Assembly: GCA_016209105.1 (NCBI GenBank)
Contig: JACQWR010000024.1
Coordinates: 124,001-188,000 of the forward strand
Direction: 5' to 3'
Length of the DNA stretch: 64,000 bases
Source of the DNA: Deltaproteobacteria bacterium
GTDB lineage: Bacteria > Desulfobacterota > Syntrophia > Syntrophales > JACQWR01
The notes under the pieces were generated by a model, which worked only from the letters and a program-made list of their open reading frames with translations, made no database searches and had not been told where the DNA came from. Positions 8,506 through 18,035 of this stretch are shown here, one piece after another (positions within the stretch are counted from its first letter, which is position 1; every line of letters starts with the position of its first letter). Both the position numbers and the translations under genes were made by a program.

Positions 8506-11500
8506 TCACCCTCGGAAAGGCACATTGCCACGGTCTGAAACCTGAGCGCCAACGTCCTTTGCCACAACGCGGCGCGACAGCAATTCGTCAAAGAGATCAT
8601 ACGCCGCCGGGACCACGACGAGCGTGAGGAAGAGCGACGTAATAAGGCCTCCTATCACGGCGATTCCCATGGGAGCACGGGTTTCTGCCCCCTCTCCCAC
8701 GCCAAGGGCAACCGGCATCATGCCGAAAATCATGGCCACGGTGGTCATGAGGATGGGGCGGAGCCTCCGGGGACCGGCATGGAGAATCGCCTCATGGCGG
8801 GACATTCCGCGTTCCCGCAGGATGTTTGTGTAGTCCACCAGCAAGATGGAGTTCTTCTTCACCAATCCCATAAGCAGGATCAGGCCGATGAGGCTGTAGA
8901 CGTTAAGTGTTTTCCCCGTGACGAGCAGCGCGCCAAAAGCACCTATGAAGGAAAGGGGCAGTGCAAGAAGCACCGTAAAGGGATGGATGAAGCTCTCAAA
9001 TTGCGCGGCAAGAATCATGTACGCCATAACGATGCCGAGCAAAAGTGCAAAAAGCAGAAACCTGAATGACTCACCCATGGTATCGGCCATACCTTTGTAC
9101 TTAGGGAGATAATCGGGCGGAAGAACTTTCGATGAAATGGCATTCAGTTCTTCCATCGCCTGCCCGAGGGGTTTCTTTTCCAGGTTTGCAAAGACGGTAA
9201 CCGCCCGTTGCCGGTCCACACGGTTAATGACGCTCGGACCTCCTCCTTCCTGGATATTGATAATATTGGCCAGTTCCACGGCTCTCCCATCCTGCGCCCG
9301 CACATAGATACTTCCCAGATCGCGGGGGTTTTGACGATCATCGGGATTAAGGCGCACCCGGACTTCGTATCGCTTCCCCTTGCTCTCATCCCTGAATTGG
9401 GTGATATCCATCTCGCCGCTGATGAGAAGATTGACGGCATCGGCAACATTCGCCACATCAATGCCGAGATCAGCAGCCTTGTCCCGGTCAATGGCAACCT
9501 GCAGCTCCGGTTTTCCCATTTCCAGGGAGGTATCTATGTCCACAATACCGGGGAGTTTGGAAAATTCAGAAACGATGGTTTTTGTGTAATCCTGGATACT
9601 GCGCAGATCACCCCCCCGTATGCTATACTGGATCGGCACCTGTCTCTGTCCACCCCCGATCATGGAGGCATCTTCGGCTGAAGCTTTAAGCCCCGGTATC
9701 GCCCTCAGCTTCTTCCTGAGTTCTGCCTTGATCATTTCCTGACTCTTGGCCCTCCGGTTTTTCGCAGTAAGGGTAACCATGGCGGTTGCCTTGTTAATGG
9801 GTGCGGTCTCTCCCCCGCCTACTCTATAAAAGACGGCCTTTATTTCCGGGGTATTCCTTAATATCGTTTCCACGTTCCGGAAGAGTTCGTCCGACTGATC
9901 GAGGGAATAATCTATCGGCGCTTCCAGACGCATGATAAATCTTCCCTGATCTTCCGGAGGGATAAACTCCTTCCCCAGGAATTTCGTCAGGTAAAGACTG
10001 AAACAAAAGATGAGAAACGCCATAATCAGCACGGCCGCCCTGTGGCGCAGGGCAAGACCGAGGACAACACGGTAGGCATCCTCCGTCGCCGTGTAACCCC
10101 GCTCAAAACAGCCGGCAAAATAGCACAGGATGGCCGACTTTCCTCCTGCCTTACCCGGCTGTCCCCCTGTTCCGGGTATTTTCTTGAGAAAGAGAGAAGC
10201 CATCATGGGCGTCAGCGTAAAGGAAACCAGAAGTGATACCAGAACGGCAAAGACCACGGTCAGCGCAAACTGGAGAAAGAACCGGCCGATGATCCCTTTC
10301 ATGAAAGCAACGGGGAGAAAGATCGCCACAATGGCAAAGGTTGTGGCCATGACGGCAAGGCCGATCTCGGAAGTTGCAAACGTGGCCGCTTCCCGCGGCG
10401 CCATCCCCTCTTCCACATGACGGTAGATGTTTTCGATAACGATAATGGCGTCATCAATGAGGATGCCGACGGAAAGAGAAAGCGCCAGCATCGTCATGTT
10501 GTTGAAGGTGAAATTGAAAACACGGATCAGGGCAAAGGTGGAAATGACGGATATGGGCAGCGCCACCGCACTGATGATTGTCGTCTTGATATTCCTTAAA
10601 AAAATGAGCACGGCAATAACCGCAAAAAAGCTGCCGATGAGAAGGTGAAACTGGACCTCATGGACGGAACGGAGGATGAATTCGGCCTGATCGAAAACCA
10701 CGGTCAGTTCCATGCCCGGCGGCAGGGTCTTCCTGATGTTCACCAGTTCCTTCTTGACGCGGTCCACCACCTCCACCGTGTTTGTTCCCGATTGTTTCTG
10801 AATGCCCATCCCCACCGCCGGCACGCCATTGAAACGGGTGATGGATCTCTTGGACTCCATACCGTCTTCAACCCGGCCGATGTCTCTGATTCGCACCGGG
10901 GCGCCTTTGTCATAGGCAACAACCATATCGCCGAAATCCGCTACCTTGTCCAATTCTCCCTTGATCTGCACCATATATTCCTTGGTCTGGCTCTCGATGC
11001 GGCCACCGGGCAGTTCCACATTGTTTTTCTGCAATGTCCTGAGGACATCATCCGGCGTTATCCGGTAAGCCTGCATCTTGCGGACATCAAGCCAAACCCG
11101 TATTTCTCTCAGCCTCAATCCATACGGGTTTACAGCGCCCACACCGTTTATCCTCTCAAGCTGTTCCTTCAACACCTCATCGGTATAGCTGGAAAGGTCG
11201 CGGATGGACCGCTGACCGGTCAGCGTAAGCCAGATGACCGGAGTTGCATCGGGATCAACTTTCCGAATAACAGGATCATCAATACCATCCGGAAGTCGCG
11301 ATCTGATGGCAGAGATTTTTTCCCGGACGTCCTGGGCGGCAAGATCAATATCCCGTTCCAGGACAAATTCCACAGTCACGCGGGAATCTCCCTGCGTACT
11401 GGAGGAGTTGATGCTCTTTACCCCGTTGATGGTGTTTACGGCCGCTTCAATTTTATCGGTTACGTTCACATCCACCAGCTCCGGACTGGCACCCTTGAGA

Positions 11501-11649
11501 TGGGTGGAAATATTTACAATAGGAAAATCAACCTTGGGAAAAAGGTCCACGCCGATATCCGGGTAGCTGACAATACCGAGAATAACCAGCGCCATGACAG
11601 CCATCGTGGCAAATACAGGGCGTTTAACAGATGTATCAGCGAGCCACAT
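8506..11649 (-). CDS. RND efflux pump inner-membrane subunit (AcrB/HAE1 type)
   Basis: About 1047 residues, the normal length for a proton-driven RND exporter. An N-terminal helix with SVKRPVFATMAVMALV, a large periplasmic domain, a central block of membrane helices with GILIDDAIIVIENIYRHVEEG in helix 4 (carrying the proton-relay Asp pair), a second periplasmic domain, and the C-terminal helix block can all be followed. ATG at 11649 has GGAG 9 bases upstream and is better than the ORF-track start. It overlaps the stop of the adaptor gene by 14 bases, so the two are translationally linked. It pairs with the adaptor (11636) and TolC (12757) as a tripartite pump. The substrate is unknown. Confidence 0.95.
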   Translation of the reverse strand: MWLADTSVKRPVFATMAVMALVILGIVSYPDIGVDLFPKVDFPIVNISTHLKGASPELVDVNVTDKIEAAVNTINGVKSINSSSTQGDSRVTVEFVLERDIDLAAQDVREKISAIRSRLPDGIDDPVIRKVDPDATPVIWLTLTGQRSIRDLSSYTDEVLKEQLERINGVGAVNPYGLRLREIRVWLDVRKMQAYRITPDDVLRTLQKNNVELPGGRIESQTKEYMVQIKGELDKVADFGDMVVAYDKGAPVRIRDIGRVEDGMESKRSITRFNGVPAVGMGIQKQSGTNTVEVVDRVKKELVNIRKTLPPGMELTVVFDQAEFILRSVHEVQFHLLIGSFFAVIAVLIFLRNIKTTIISAVALPISVISTFALIRVFNFTFNNMTMLALSLSVGILIDDAIIVIENIYRHVEEGMAPREAATFATSEIGLAVMATTFAIVAIFLPVAFMKGIIGRFFLQFALTVVFAVLVSLLVSFTLTPMMASLFLKKIPGTGGQPGKAGGKSAILCYFAGCFERGYTATEDAYRVVLGLALRHRAAVLIMAFLIFCFSLYLTKFLGKEFIPPEDQGRFIMRLEAPIDYSLDQSDELFRNVETILRNTPEIKAVFYRVGGGETAPINKATAMVTLTAKNRRAKSQEMIKAELRKKLRAIPGLKASAEDASMIGGGQRQVPIQYSIRGGDLRSIQDYTKTIVSEFSKLPGIVDIDTSLEMGKPELQVAIDRDKAADLGIDVANVADAVNLLISGEMDITQFRDESKGKRYEVRVRLNPDDRQNPRDLGSIYVRAQDGRAVELANIINIQEGGGPSVINRVDRQRAVTVFANLEKKPLGQAMEELNAISSKVLPPDYLPKYKGMADTMGESFRFLLFALLLGIVMAYMILAAQFESFIHPFTVLLALPLSFIGAFGALLVTGKTLNVYSLIGLILLMGLVKKNSILLVDYTNILRERGMSRHEAILHAGPRRLRPILMTTVAMIFGMMPVALGVGEGAETRAPMGIAVIGGLITSLFLTLVVVPAAYDLFDELLSRRVVAKDVGAQVSDRGNVPFRG

Positions 11650-12721
11650 TGACTTTAACTCCCTCCGCAAGATTATTCTGCCCGACCGTCACGACCGTCT
11701 CATTGTCCTTAAGACCTTCAGTAATTTCCAGCATCTCTCCGTATTTCAATCCTATTTTTACCTCCCGCTCGCGGGCACGCCCCGCCTCAACAACGAATAT
11801 CTTCGTTGTACTCTCTTCATAGAGAATAGAATTCAGGGGAACAACAACGGCGGCACGCGGAGGGCCCAGATAAAGCGTGACCCGCGCAAAGAAGCCCGGC
11901 TTCAGGAAGCGGTCGTGATTGGGAACAACAGCCTCCACTTTAAGAGTTCTCGTTTTTTCCTCCAGGTTGGGATAGATGAGCGACACCCGGCCGCCGAACT
12001 CCCTGTCCGGAGCAGCATCCACGATAAAGCGGACCTCTTGGCCCGTTTTAATCCTGCCCGCATCCTTTTCCGCAACGGTAAAATCAAGCTTGAGAGGGGC
12101 GATCCGTATGATCGTAAAAAGAGGCGTGGCGCTTTTCACATAGTCGCCGGGAGAGACGTTCTTCTCCTTAACGACGCCGCCCAGGGGCGAATAAATTTTT
12201 GTTTTTGCGAGTTTCTCCTTGGCCAGGGAAAGAGTAGCCCTCGCCCGCTCCAGGTCAGCCGTGACCAGGGAGCGTCGTGTGGATACGTCGTCGAACTGCT
12301 GCTTCGTCACCAATTCTTCCTTGTAGAGTGCCTCTTTCCTTTTATATTCCAGGAGGGTATTCTCCACGGTCGCCGTCGCCTGTTTCAGCGCCGCATCGGC
12401 CCTCTGCACCTCCAGACGGTAATCGGTGTCGTCAACGGCAGCGAGAAGCTGTCCCTTGGAAACAACGGTTCCTTCGTCGGCAGCAACGCTCCGCATGATT
12501 CCGTCCACCTCGCTGCTCGCTGTTACCTGCTCATCGGGCATCAGCGTCCCCACGGCTGTCACGTAGGGGCGTACAGACATTGTTCCCGCCGCCTGAACCC
12601 GCACGTTCGTAACCTTCTCCACTGCCGCCTTTGTCTCTTTATTCCCGCATCCGGCAAGCAGAGTCAGGCAGGAAACAATCAGCAGACTCAATACATTCAT
12701 CCATAAGGGTTTTTTCATCAT
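11636..12721 (-). CDS. RND efflux periplasmic adaptor lipoprotein
   Basis: 361 residues with a lipoprotein signal (hydrophobic stretch then lipobox LLAGC near residue 25), so it is probably anchored to the inner membrane. A barrel-sandwich half (GIMRSVAADEGTVVSKGQLLA), an alpha-hairpin, the returning half (SPLGGVVKEKNVSPGDYV) and a beta-barrel follow in the usual order of membrane-fusion proteins. It lies between TolC (35-base gap) and the RND pump (14-base overlap) and links the two across the periplasm. Confidence 0.93.
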   Translation of the reverse strand: MMKKPLWMNVLSLLIVSCLTLLAGCGNKETKAAVEKVTNVRVQAAGTMSVRPYVTAVGTLMPDEQVTASSEVDGIMRSVAADEGTVVSKGQLLAAVDDTDYRLEVQRADAALKQATATVENTLLEYKRKEALYKEELVTKQQFDDVSTRRSLVTADLERARATLSLAKEKLAKTKIYSPLGGVVKEKNVSPGDYVKSATPLFTIIRIAPLKLDFTVAEKDAGRIKTGQEVRFIVDAAPDREFGGRVSLIYPNLEEKTRTLKVEAVVPNHDRFLKPGFFARVTLYLGPPRAAVVVPLNSILYEESTTKIFVVEAGRAREREVKIGLKYGEMLEITEGLKDNETVVTVGQNNLAEGVKVNVAR

Positions 12722-12756
12722 TCCGTCACGACCTCTTCAGCATAATTTATAAACCG

Positions 12757-14109
12757 CTATTTGCCGAACGGGGAAACCGCTCCTTCACCATTCGCACGCC
12801 CCGTATCACCTTCGGCAACCTTCTCGAGCAGGGTGCCTGAAGCCCTCTTCAGCTTCAGCAGGGAAAGTTCGGCGCTGTACGTGGCATCCGCAAGTTGCCG
12901 CTGCGCCGACAGGAGCAGGTTGTTCGCATCGATAACGTCTATGCTGTTGGCAAGCCCGAATTCGTACTGCTTGGCCACGGCATTGTAGTTGTCGCCCGCA
13001 TAGGCTAACTGGTCCCGGAGAAACGTGATAATTCCCTGCTGGGTTGCAAAATCCAGATAGGCGTTTTCGACCTCCACGCGGATACTCTTAACCGCATCCG
13101 CGTAAGACAGCTCTGCCTGACGCTGTTTGGCCTCCGATTCGCGCACCTCAGCCTTCCTCAACCCCCCTTCGTAAAAAGGAAAGTTCAGGTTCAGCGTTCC
13201 GTATATGCTTTCCCGGTTTAGGTTCGACGGAGGCGGATCCTGATCGGCTCTCGCGTAGACGGCCGCAAGAGAAAGATTGGGCCAATAGGAGCCTTTCGCG
13301 TAGCGCACCTGCTTGTCGGCAATCTTTTTCAGCGTCTCCAGGCCCCTGAGCTCCGGTCGGCGTGTCATAGCGGCTTCCTGTAACCGCTCCAGGGAAGGCA
13401 CGTAGGTCTCATGGCGCTCTTCCTTCAAGCTGAATGCCCTGTCTATGCCCACAATTCTTGCCAACGCCGATCTGGCGGATTCCAGCGCATTGACCGCCTT
13501 GATGCGATCTGAACGGGCGCCGGACAGTTCCCCTTCCGCCCGCAAGAGGGCGGTCTTGGTCGCTTCTCCCACCCTGAGCCGCGTTTGCGCCGCCTCACGG
13601 TATTTCGTAAGCCTGGCCAGATTCGCCTCGGCGATTTCCAGCGCCTTTTGCGCCTTCAGCATGTCATAGAAAGCGCCGGAGAGACTGAGCAGGTAATCCT
13701 CCCGCACCTGCAGCAAATCGGAGCGGCTCTTCTCGATCGTTTCTCCCGCAATATCAAGAGCGGTAAACTCCCTGCCGCTTAGGGAAAGCGACTGATCCAT
13801 TCTTAATCCCCAGGAGGAGGAACCGTCCGGCTGGATGCTTGATCCCGAATCGCTTGTCTTATTCTCCGTGTATCTCGTATAACCGCTATAGGCGGAGAAC
13901 GTGGGGATCAACACCGAGAGGGCCTTGTTCTTGCCCAGCCGGGCAATAGTGAGGTTCTCCTCCGACAGTTTGATCTTCTCGGAGCTCGCCAACCCGATCC
14001 GGAACAGATCATCGAGCGTGTACTCCTCCGCACACGCAACTGACGGATGAGTTGCAAAAACCAAGAACACGATGCCGGCAAAAACAAAAAGTAATTTTTT
14101 CATCTTCAT
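12757..14109 (-). CDS. TolC family outer-membrane efflux protein
   Basis: 450 residues with a signal peptide ending near SVACA, then two internally repeated helical halves typical of TolC: YTLDDLFRIGLASSEKIKLSEENL at the start and YEFGLANSIDVIDANNLLLSAQ in the second half. GGAG lies 7 bases before the ATG. It forms the outer-membrane duct for the downstream adaptor and RND pump. The window also has a second TolC (18032), probably serving the MacAB-like pump. Confidence 0.92.
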   Translation of the reverse strand: MKMKKLLFVFAGIVFLVFATHPSVACAEEYTLDDLFRIGLASSEKIKLSEENLTIARLGKNKALSVLIPTFSAYSGYTRYTENKTSDSGSSIQPDGSSSWGLRMDQSLSLSGREFTALDIAGETIEKSRSDLLQVREDYLLSLSGAFYDMLKAQKALEIAEANLARLTKYREAAQTRLRVGEATKTALLRAEGELSGARSDRIKAVNALESARSALARIVGIDRAFSLKEERHETYVPSLERLQEAAMTRRPELRGLETLKKIADKQVRYAKGSYWPNLSLAAVYARADQDPPPSNLNRESIYGTLNLNFPFYEGGLRKAEVRESEAKQRQAELSYADAVKSIRVEVENAYLDFATQQGIITFLRDQLAYAGDNYNAVAKQYEFGLANSIDVIDANNLLLSAQRQLADATYSAELSLLKLKRASGTLLEKVAEGDTGRANGEGAVSPFGK

Positions 14110-14255
14110 ACTTCTTCTCCATGCCTTACAAAACCAGACAAGGTTACGGTTGGCGACTCCATTCCCCGTTTACCATCTTCCGACTTATTGCAAGATCATC
14201 ATGGTTCACGTTCTCCTTCGCGCTCCCCCCACCGCCAAAATCCGCAAGTCTAAAG

Positions 14256-14876
14256 TCACAGTTCATGAATTCCCGCTCCCTTCAGAAAAATATCGAGGAG
14301 CGAGTCCGCTTTCGAACTCAACGGCTCGTCTCCCGGCGTATACATCCAGGAAACGATAAACGAGTTGATCATGCCCGCCAGGGCAAACGCCGTGGAACGG
14401 GGCGGTATCTGCCTCAGGAATCCGCCGCTAACACCCTCGCTCAAAACACTTTCAAGATAACTGATGTGATCCATATAATCCACGATTATCTTTTTTTTCA
14501 AGGCGTCGTTGCCTTCCGAAAACACCGTGCGCTCCCTGCGGATGAAAATGGCGCAAAACTCCCTGTTTTTTTCCACAAAACGGAATTGGGCACTCACGAG
14601 AGCCCGGATTTTTCCTGTTGTGCTTTTCTCACGCTCCGCCGCCCTCCTGATTTCGCTGTACATCGCTTCCATTTTTTCGGTGATCATGGCGGTAAAGAGG
14701 TCTTCCTTCCCCTCAAAAAAATGGTAGATGGTACCCACGGCATACCCGGAAGCCCCGGCTATTTCCGCAACCGTCGTCCCGTAAAATCCCTTTGCCGCAA
14801 ATACCTTTTCCGCTTGTCCCAGGATATCAGTCCGCCGACGATGAAATTCCTTTTCCTTTCTCTCTGCTCGTTCCAT
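14256..14876 (-). CDS. TetR/AcrR family transcriptional regulator
   Basis: 206 residues. The N-terminal helix-turn-helix reads ILGQAEKVFAAKGFYGTTVAEIAGASGYAVGTIYHFF, the standard TetR signature, and is followed by a helical ligand-binding domain. GAGGT lies 5 bases before the ATG. The gene sits between the MacAB-like and RND parts of one long same-strand efflux cluster, so it is the obvious candidate to control the cluster. The palindrome at 19361-19417 is a plausible operator; that link is inference. Confidence 0.92.
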   Translation of the reverse strand: MERAERKEKEFHRRRTDILGQAEKVFAAKGFYGTTVAEIAGASGYAVGTIYHFFEGKEDLFTAMITEKMEAMYSEIRRAAEREKSTTGKIRALVSAQFRFVEKNREFCAIFIRRERTVFSEGNDALKKKIIVDYMDHISYLESVLSEGVSGGFLRQIPPRSTAFALAGMINSFIVSWMYTPGDEPLSSKADSLLDIFLKGAGIHEL

Positions 14877-14950
14877 GTCTTACCTCATGAAGCCTTAACC
14901 GGCCGGACCATCAGGTCACGACCATCATGAAATTTATTCCTGCCGCACTC

Positions 14951-16180
14951 TCACTCATACCTCAACGCTTCGATGGGATTGAGGAGGGAAGCCTTGTACG
15001 CCGGGTAGAAACCGAAAAATATGCCGATGAACGCGGAAAACCCGAAGGCAAAAAAAATGGAGAGCGGCGAAACAACGGTCGGCCAGTCCGCCGCGACTGA
15101 GAGTATTTTCGAGCCGGCGATTCCGATGGCAATCCCGACCATTCCCCCGATCAGGGAAAGGGTCAGCGCCTCAATAATGAACTGGAGCCGTATATCCCAA
15201 CTCCTGGCACCCACGGCCATCCTGATCCCTATTTCTCTCGTGCGCTCCGTCACGGAAACCAGCATGATGTTCATGATGCCGATTCCGCCAACCAGCATAG
15301 ATACCGAAGCAATCGCCCCCAGGAGCAGCGTCATGATCATCGTGGATTGCTCCGCCACCTGCATCATCTGGGTAAGGTTACGGACAGTAAAGTCATCTTC
15401 CTGGTTCGGCCCGACACGGTGTCTCTGGCGGAGCAGCTCGGTAATTTGTCTTTCGGCTGCATCGAGATCCTCCTTGCTTCTCGCCTTCACCATGATCGAG
15501 CGCACCATCCCGGGAATGCTCCTGCCGAAAATTTTATTCTGTGCCGTCGTCACCGGTATGTAGATCGTATCATCCTGATCCTGGCCTACCAGGGACTGGC
15601 CTTTTCGCGCAAGCACGCCGACAACGGTGAAGGGGACCTTTTTTATCCGGACGATCTGGCCCAGGGGGTCCATGCCGCCGAAGAGATTATCCACAACCGT
15701 CTGCCCCAGCAGGCAGACCTTGGTGGCACTCCTCACATCCTGGTCCGTAAAGGGCCTCCCTGAGGCCAGCGGCCAGTCTCTTACCTCGAGAATCCCCGGT
15801 GTTGTGCCATAGATCCCCGTAGACCAGTTCTGGTTGCCGTACACAACCTGGGCCGCACCGTTCAGGATGGGCGCCACTTCGGCCACGGCCGGGCACTCGT
15901 TCTTGATGGCTTCCGCATCGTCTCTCGATAGGGTGGACTGGGAACCGCCGCCCAGGCGTGCGCCGCCCGATGTGGTGCTGCCGGGAACAATGATAATCAG
16001 GTTGCTCCCCATGGTGGAAATTTGCTCCGTGATTTTAGCGCTTGCGCCGGTGCCCACGGCAAGCATCGTGATCACCGCGCTGACCCCGATGATGATTCCC
16101 AGCATGGTCAGCGAGGAGCGCATCTTGTTTACGCGGAGCGCGCGCAGCGATATTTTCAGTGTGGAGGGAATGCTGATCAT
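14951..16180 (-). CDS. MacB-like ABC transporter permease (FtsX/MacB_PCD)
   Basis: 409 residues with an N-terminal helix inside LRALRVNKMRSSLTMLGIIIGVSAVITM, a long periplasmic MacB_PCD domain, and three C-terminal helices including the conserved GIMNIMLVSVTERTREIGIR segment. In E. coli MacB the permease and ATPase are one chain; here they are separate proteins overlapping by 4 bases (ATGA at 16177-16180). With the adaptor at 16869 and TolC at 18032 it would form a mechanotransmitting export pump for peptides, lipids or drugs. The substrate is not predictable. Confidence 0.92.
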   Translation of the reverse strand: MISIPSTLKISLRALRVNKMRSSLTMLGIIIGVSAVITMLAVGTGASAKITEQISTMGSNLIIIVPGSTTSGGARLGGGSQSTLSRDDAEAIKNECPAVAEVAPILNGAAQVVYGNQNWSTGIYGTTPGILEVRDWPLASGRPFTDQDVRSATKVCLLGQTVVDNLFGGMDPLGQIVRIKKVPFTVVGVLARKGQSLVGQDQDDTIYIPVTTAQNKIFGRSIPGMVRSIMVKARSKEDLDAAERQITELLRQRHRVGPNQEDDFTVRNLTQMMQVAEQSTMIMTLLLGAIASVSMLVGGIGIMNIMLVSVTERTREIGIRMAVGARSWDIRLQFIIEALTLSLIGGMVGIAIGIAGSKILSVAADWPTVVSPLSIFFAFGFSAFIGIFFGFYPAYKASLLNPIEALRYE

Positions 16181-16866
16181 GGCTGCCTCACCGGCTCATC
16201 GCTCACGATGCGCCCGTCGAGAAACTTGATAATGCGCCTGCTCATGGCTGCAATATCCGATTCATGCGTCACGAGAACAATAGTCAATCCCTTCTCCCTG
16301 TTGAGCCGGACAAAAAGCGCCATGATCTCGCTCCCCGTTTTCGTATCCAGATTGCCCGTCGGCTCATCGGCAAGAATCAGGGAGGGATTATTCACCAGCG
16401 CCCGGGCAATGGCGACCCGCTGCTGCTGACCGCCGGACAGCTGATTCGGGTGGTGCCGCTCCCATCCCTCCAGCCCCATGGCCTTCAGCCCCGCCAGTGC
16501 CCGGTGTTTTCTTTCCGTGGCGGGCACATTGCTGTACAGCATGGGAAGCTCCACATTTTCCAGCGCCGACGTGCGGGAAAGCAGATTGAATCCCTGAAAG
16601 ACAAAGCCGATTTTCTCGTTTCGTATTCCCGCAAGTTCATCGCGGCTTAAGTCTCCCACATCAACCGACTCCAAGAGGTAACGGCCGGTCGAGGGACTGT
16701 CAAGGCAGCCGACCAGATTCATGAAGGTGGACTTGCCGGAGCCGGACGGGCCCATGATGGCCACAAACTCCCCCTGCTCTATCTTCAGGGACACCCCGTC
16801 CAGCGCGGCCAGACCGCCGCCCAGTGTATAGACCTTACTGATCTTCTCTGTTTCGATCAGCGCCAT
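16177..16866 (-). CDS. MacB-like ABC transporter ATP-binding protein
   Basis: 229 residues with Walker A GPSGSGKST, signature [15 protein letters not shown], Walker B ILADEP and the switch histidine in LVTHE. It belongs to the LolD/MacB ATPase group. It lies 2 bases after the adaptor gene and overlaps the permease gene, so all are one operon. Confidence 0.94.
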   Translation of the reverse strand: MALIETEKISKVYTLGGGLAALDGVSLKIEQGEFVAIMGPSGSGKSTFMNLVGCLDSPSTGRYLLESVDVGDLSRDELAGIRNEKIGFVFQGFNLLSRTSALENVELPMLYSNVPATERKHRALAGLKAMGLEGWERHHPNQLSGGQQQRVAIARALVNNPSLILADEPTGNLDTKTGSEIMALFVRLNREKGLTIVLVTHESDIAAMSRRIIKFLDGRIVSDEPVRQP

Positions 16867-16868
16867 GG

Positions 16869-18035
16869 TTAACGGAAAAATCCTCTCCCCCGGGAACTAC
16901 CGCCTTTTTTTTCATTGTCGGTCGAGGTTACGATGACTGCATCGCCTTCCCTCAGAGGCCCGGAAATAATCTCGGTGTAATTGCCGTCGCTGATGCCGGT
17001 TTTGATCTGCAGACGCTTCGGCTTTTTGTTCTCGATGATCCAGGCGCCCTGCCCCTGCGCTCTCTTCCCGGGACCCGCCGATCCCTTGCCGGAGGGGGTA
17101 TACCTGAGCGCCACATTCGGTATCCGGAGTATCCCGTCTTTTACGGCGATAATGATCGAGACGTTGGCGGTCATGCCCGGCTTGAGCTTGAGGCCGGAGT
17201 TGTCAACCCGGATTACCACATCATAAGAGACGACGTTCTGGACGGTGATCGGGGCATTCCTGATCACGGATACCCTGCCCTTGAAAATCATATCGGGATA
17301 GGCATCCACGTAAAACTCCACCGGGTGGTTGGCGTTGACCCTGCCGATATCCGCCTCGTCCACGTTCGTGTCAATCTGCATCTTGGTAAGGTCCTGGGCG
17401 ATATTGAAGAGTGTCGGGGTTTGGAAACTTGCCGCCACCGTTTGGCCCACATCCACATTTCTCGAGATAACCATGCCGTCAACGGGGGAAAGTATCCTGG
17501 TGTACATCAGGTTTGTCTCGGCCACCTTGAGCGCCGCCTTCGTCTGTTCCACCTGGGCATTCGCCACCTTTACCTGCGCCGCGGCCGAAATGTCGTTCGT
17601 TTCCGAGGTATCGAGATCACTTTTGGCAATCAGATTTCGGGAATAGAGGGTTTTGTTCCTTTCCAGGATTCTCGCCGTATCAAGTCGGGCGGCCTGGGCC
17701 TTTTCCACATTCGCCGCCGCTGCGGCGAGATTCGCCTTTGCCTGCCCCACCTGCGCCTCGAACGTGGCCGGATCTATCTGTGCCAGTATCTGTCCTTTTT
17801 TGACGAAGGAATTGAAGTCCACATACAGATGCTTTATCGTTCCGGAAACCTGCGTCCCCACAAGAACCGTGGTGACGGCATTCATCGTGCCCGTCGCCGT
17901 CACCGTTGACCTGATGCTGCCCACCGTCACCTTTTCGGTTTTAAACTGCTGGTTATTTTTGTCTTTCCGGAAGGCAAAATAAGCTCCTGTCCCCGCAATA
18001 ATGATAACGACAAATCCGATGATTATTCTTTTCAC
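16869..18035 (-). CDS. MacA-like periplasmic adaptor (HlyD/MFP family)
   Basis: 388 residues. One N-terminal membrane helix (IIIGFVVIIIAGTGAYF) is followed by the biotinyl-lipoyl half-motif, a long Ala-rich coiled-coil hairpin (AKANLAAAAANVEKAQAARL) and the second half LSPVDGMVISRNVDVGQTV, then a beta-barrel. This is the MacA layout. It overlaps the upstream TolC gene by 4 bases and ends 2 bases before the ATPase gene. Confidence 0.92.
   Translation of the reverse strand: MKRIIIGFVVIIIAGTGAYFAFRKDKNNQQFKTEKVTVGSIRSTVTATGTMNAVTTVLVGTQVSGTIKHLYVDFNSFVKKGQILAQIDPATFEAQVGQAKANLAAAAANVEKAQAARLDTARILERNKTLYSRNLIAKSDLDTSETNDISAAAQVKVANAQVEQTKAALKVAETNLMYTRILSPVDGMVISRNVDVGQTVAASFQTPTLFNIAQDLTKMQIDTNVDEADIGRVNANHPVEFYVDAYPDMIFKGRVSVIRNAPITVQNVVSYDVVIRVDNSGLKLKPGMTANVSIIIAVKDGILRIPNVALRYTPSGKGSAGPGKRAQGQGAWIIENKKPKRLQIKTGISDGNYTEIISGPLREGDAVIVTSTDNEKKGGSSRGRGFFR

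Noticed and set aside
10645-12706. Long plus-strand frames of 335 and 370 codons
   Set aside because: They lie opposite the RND pump and its adaptor, which are unambiguous, and their sequences have no recognisable domain.
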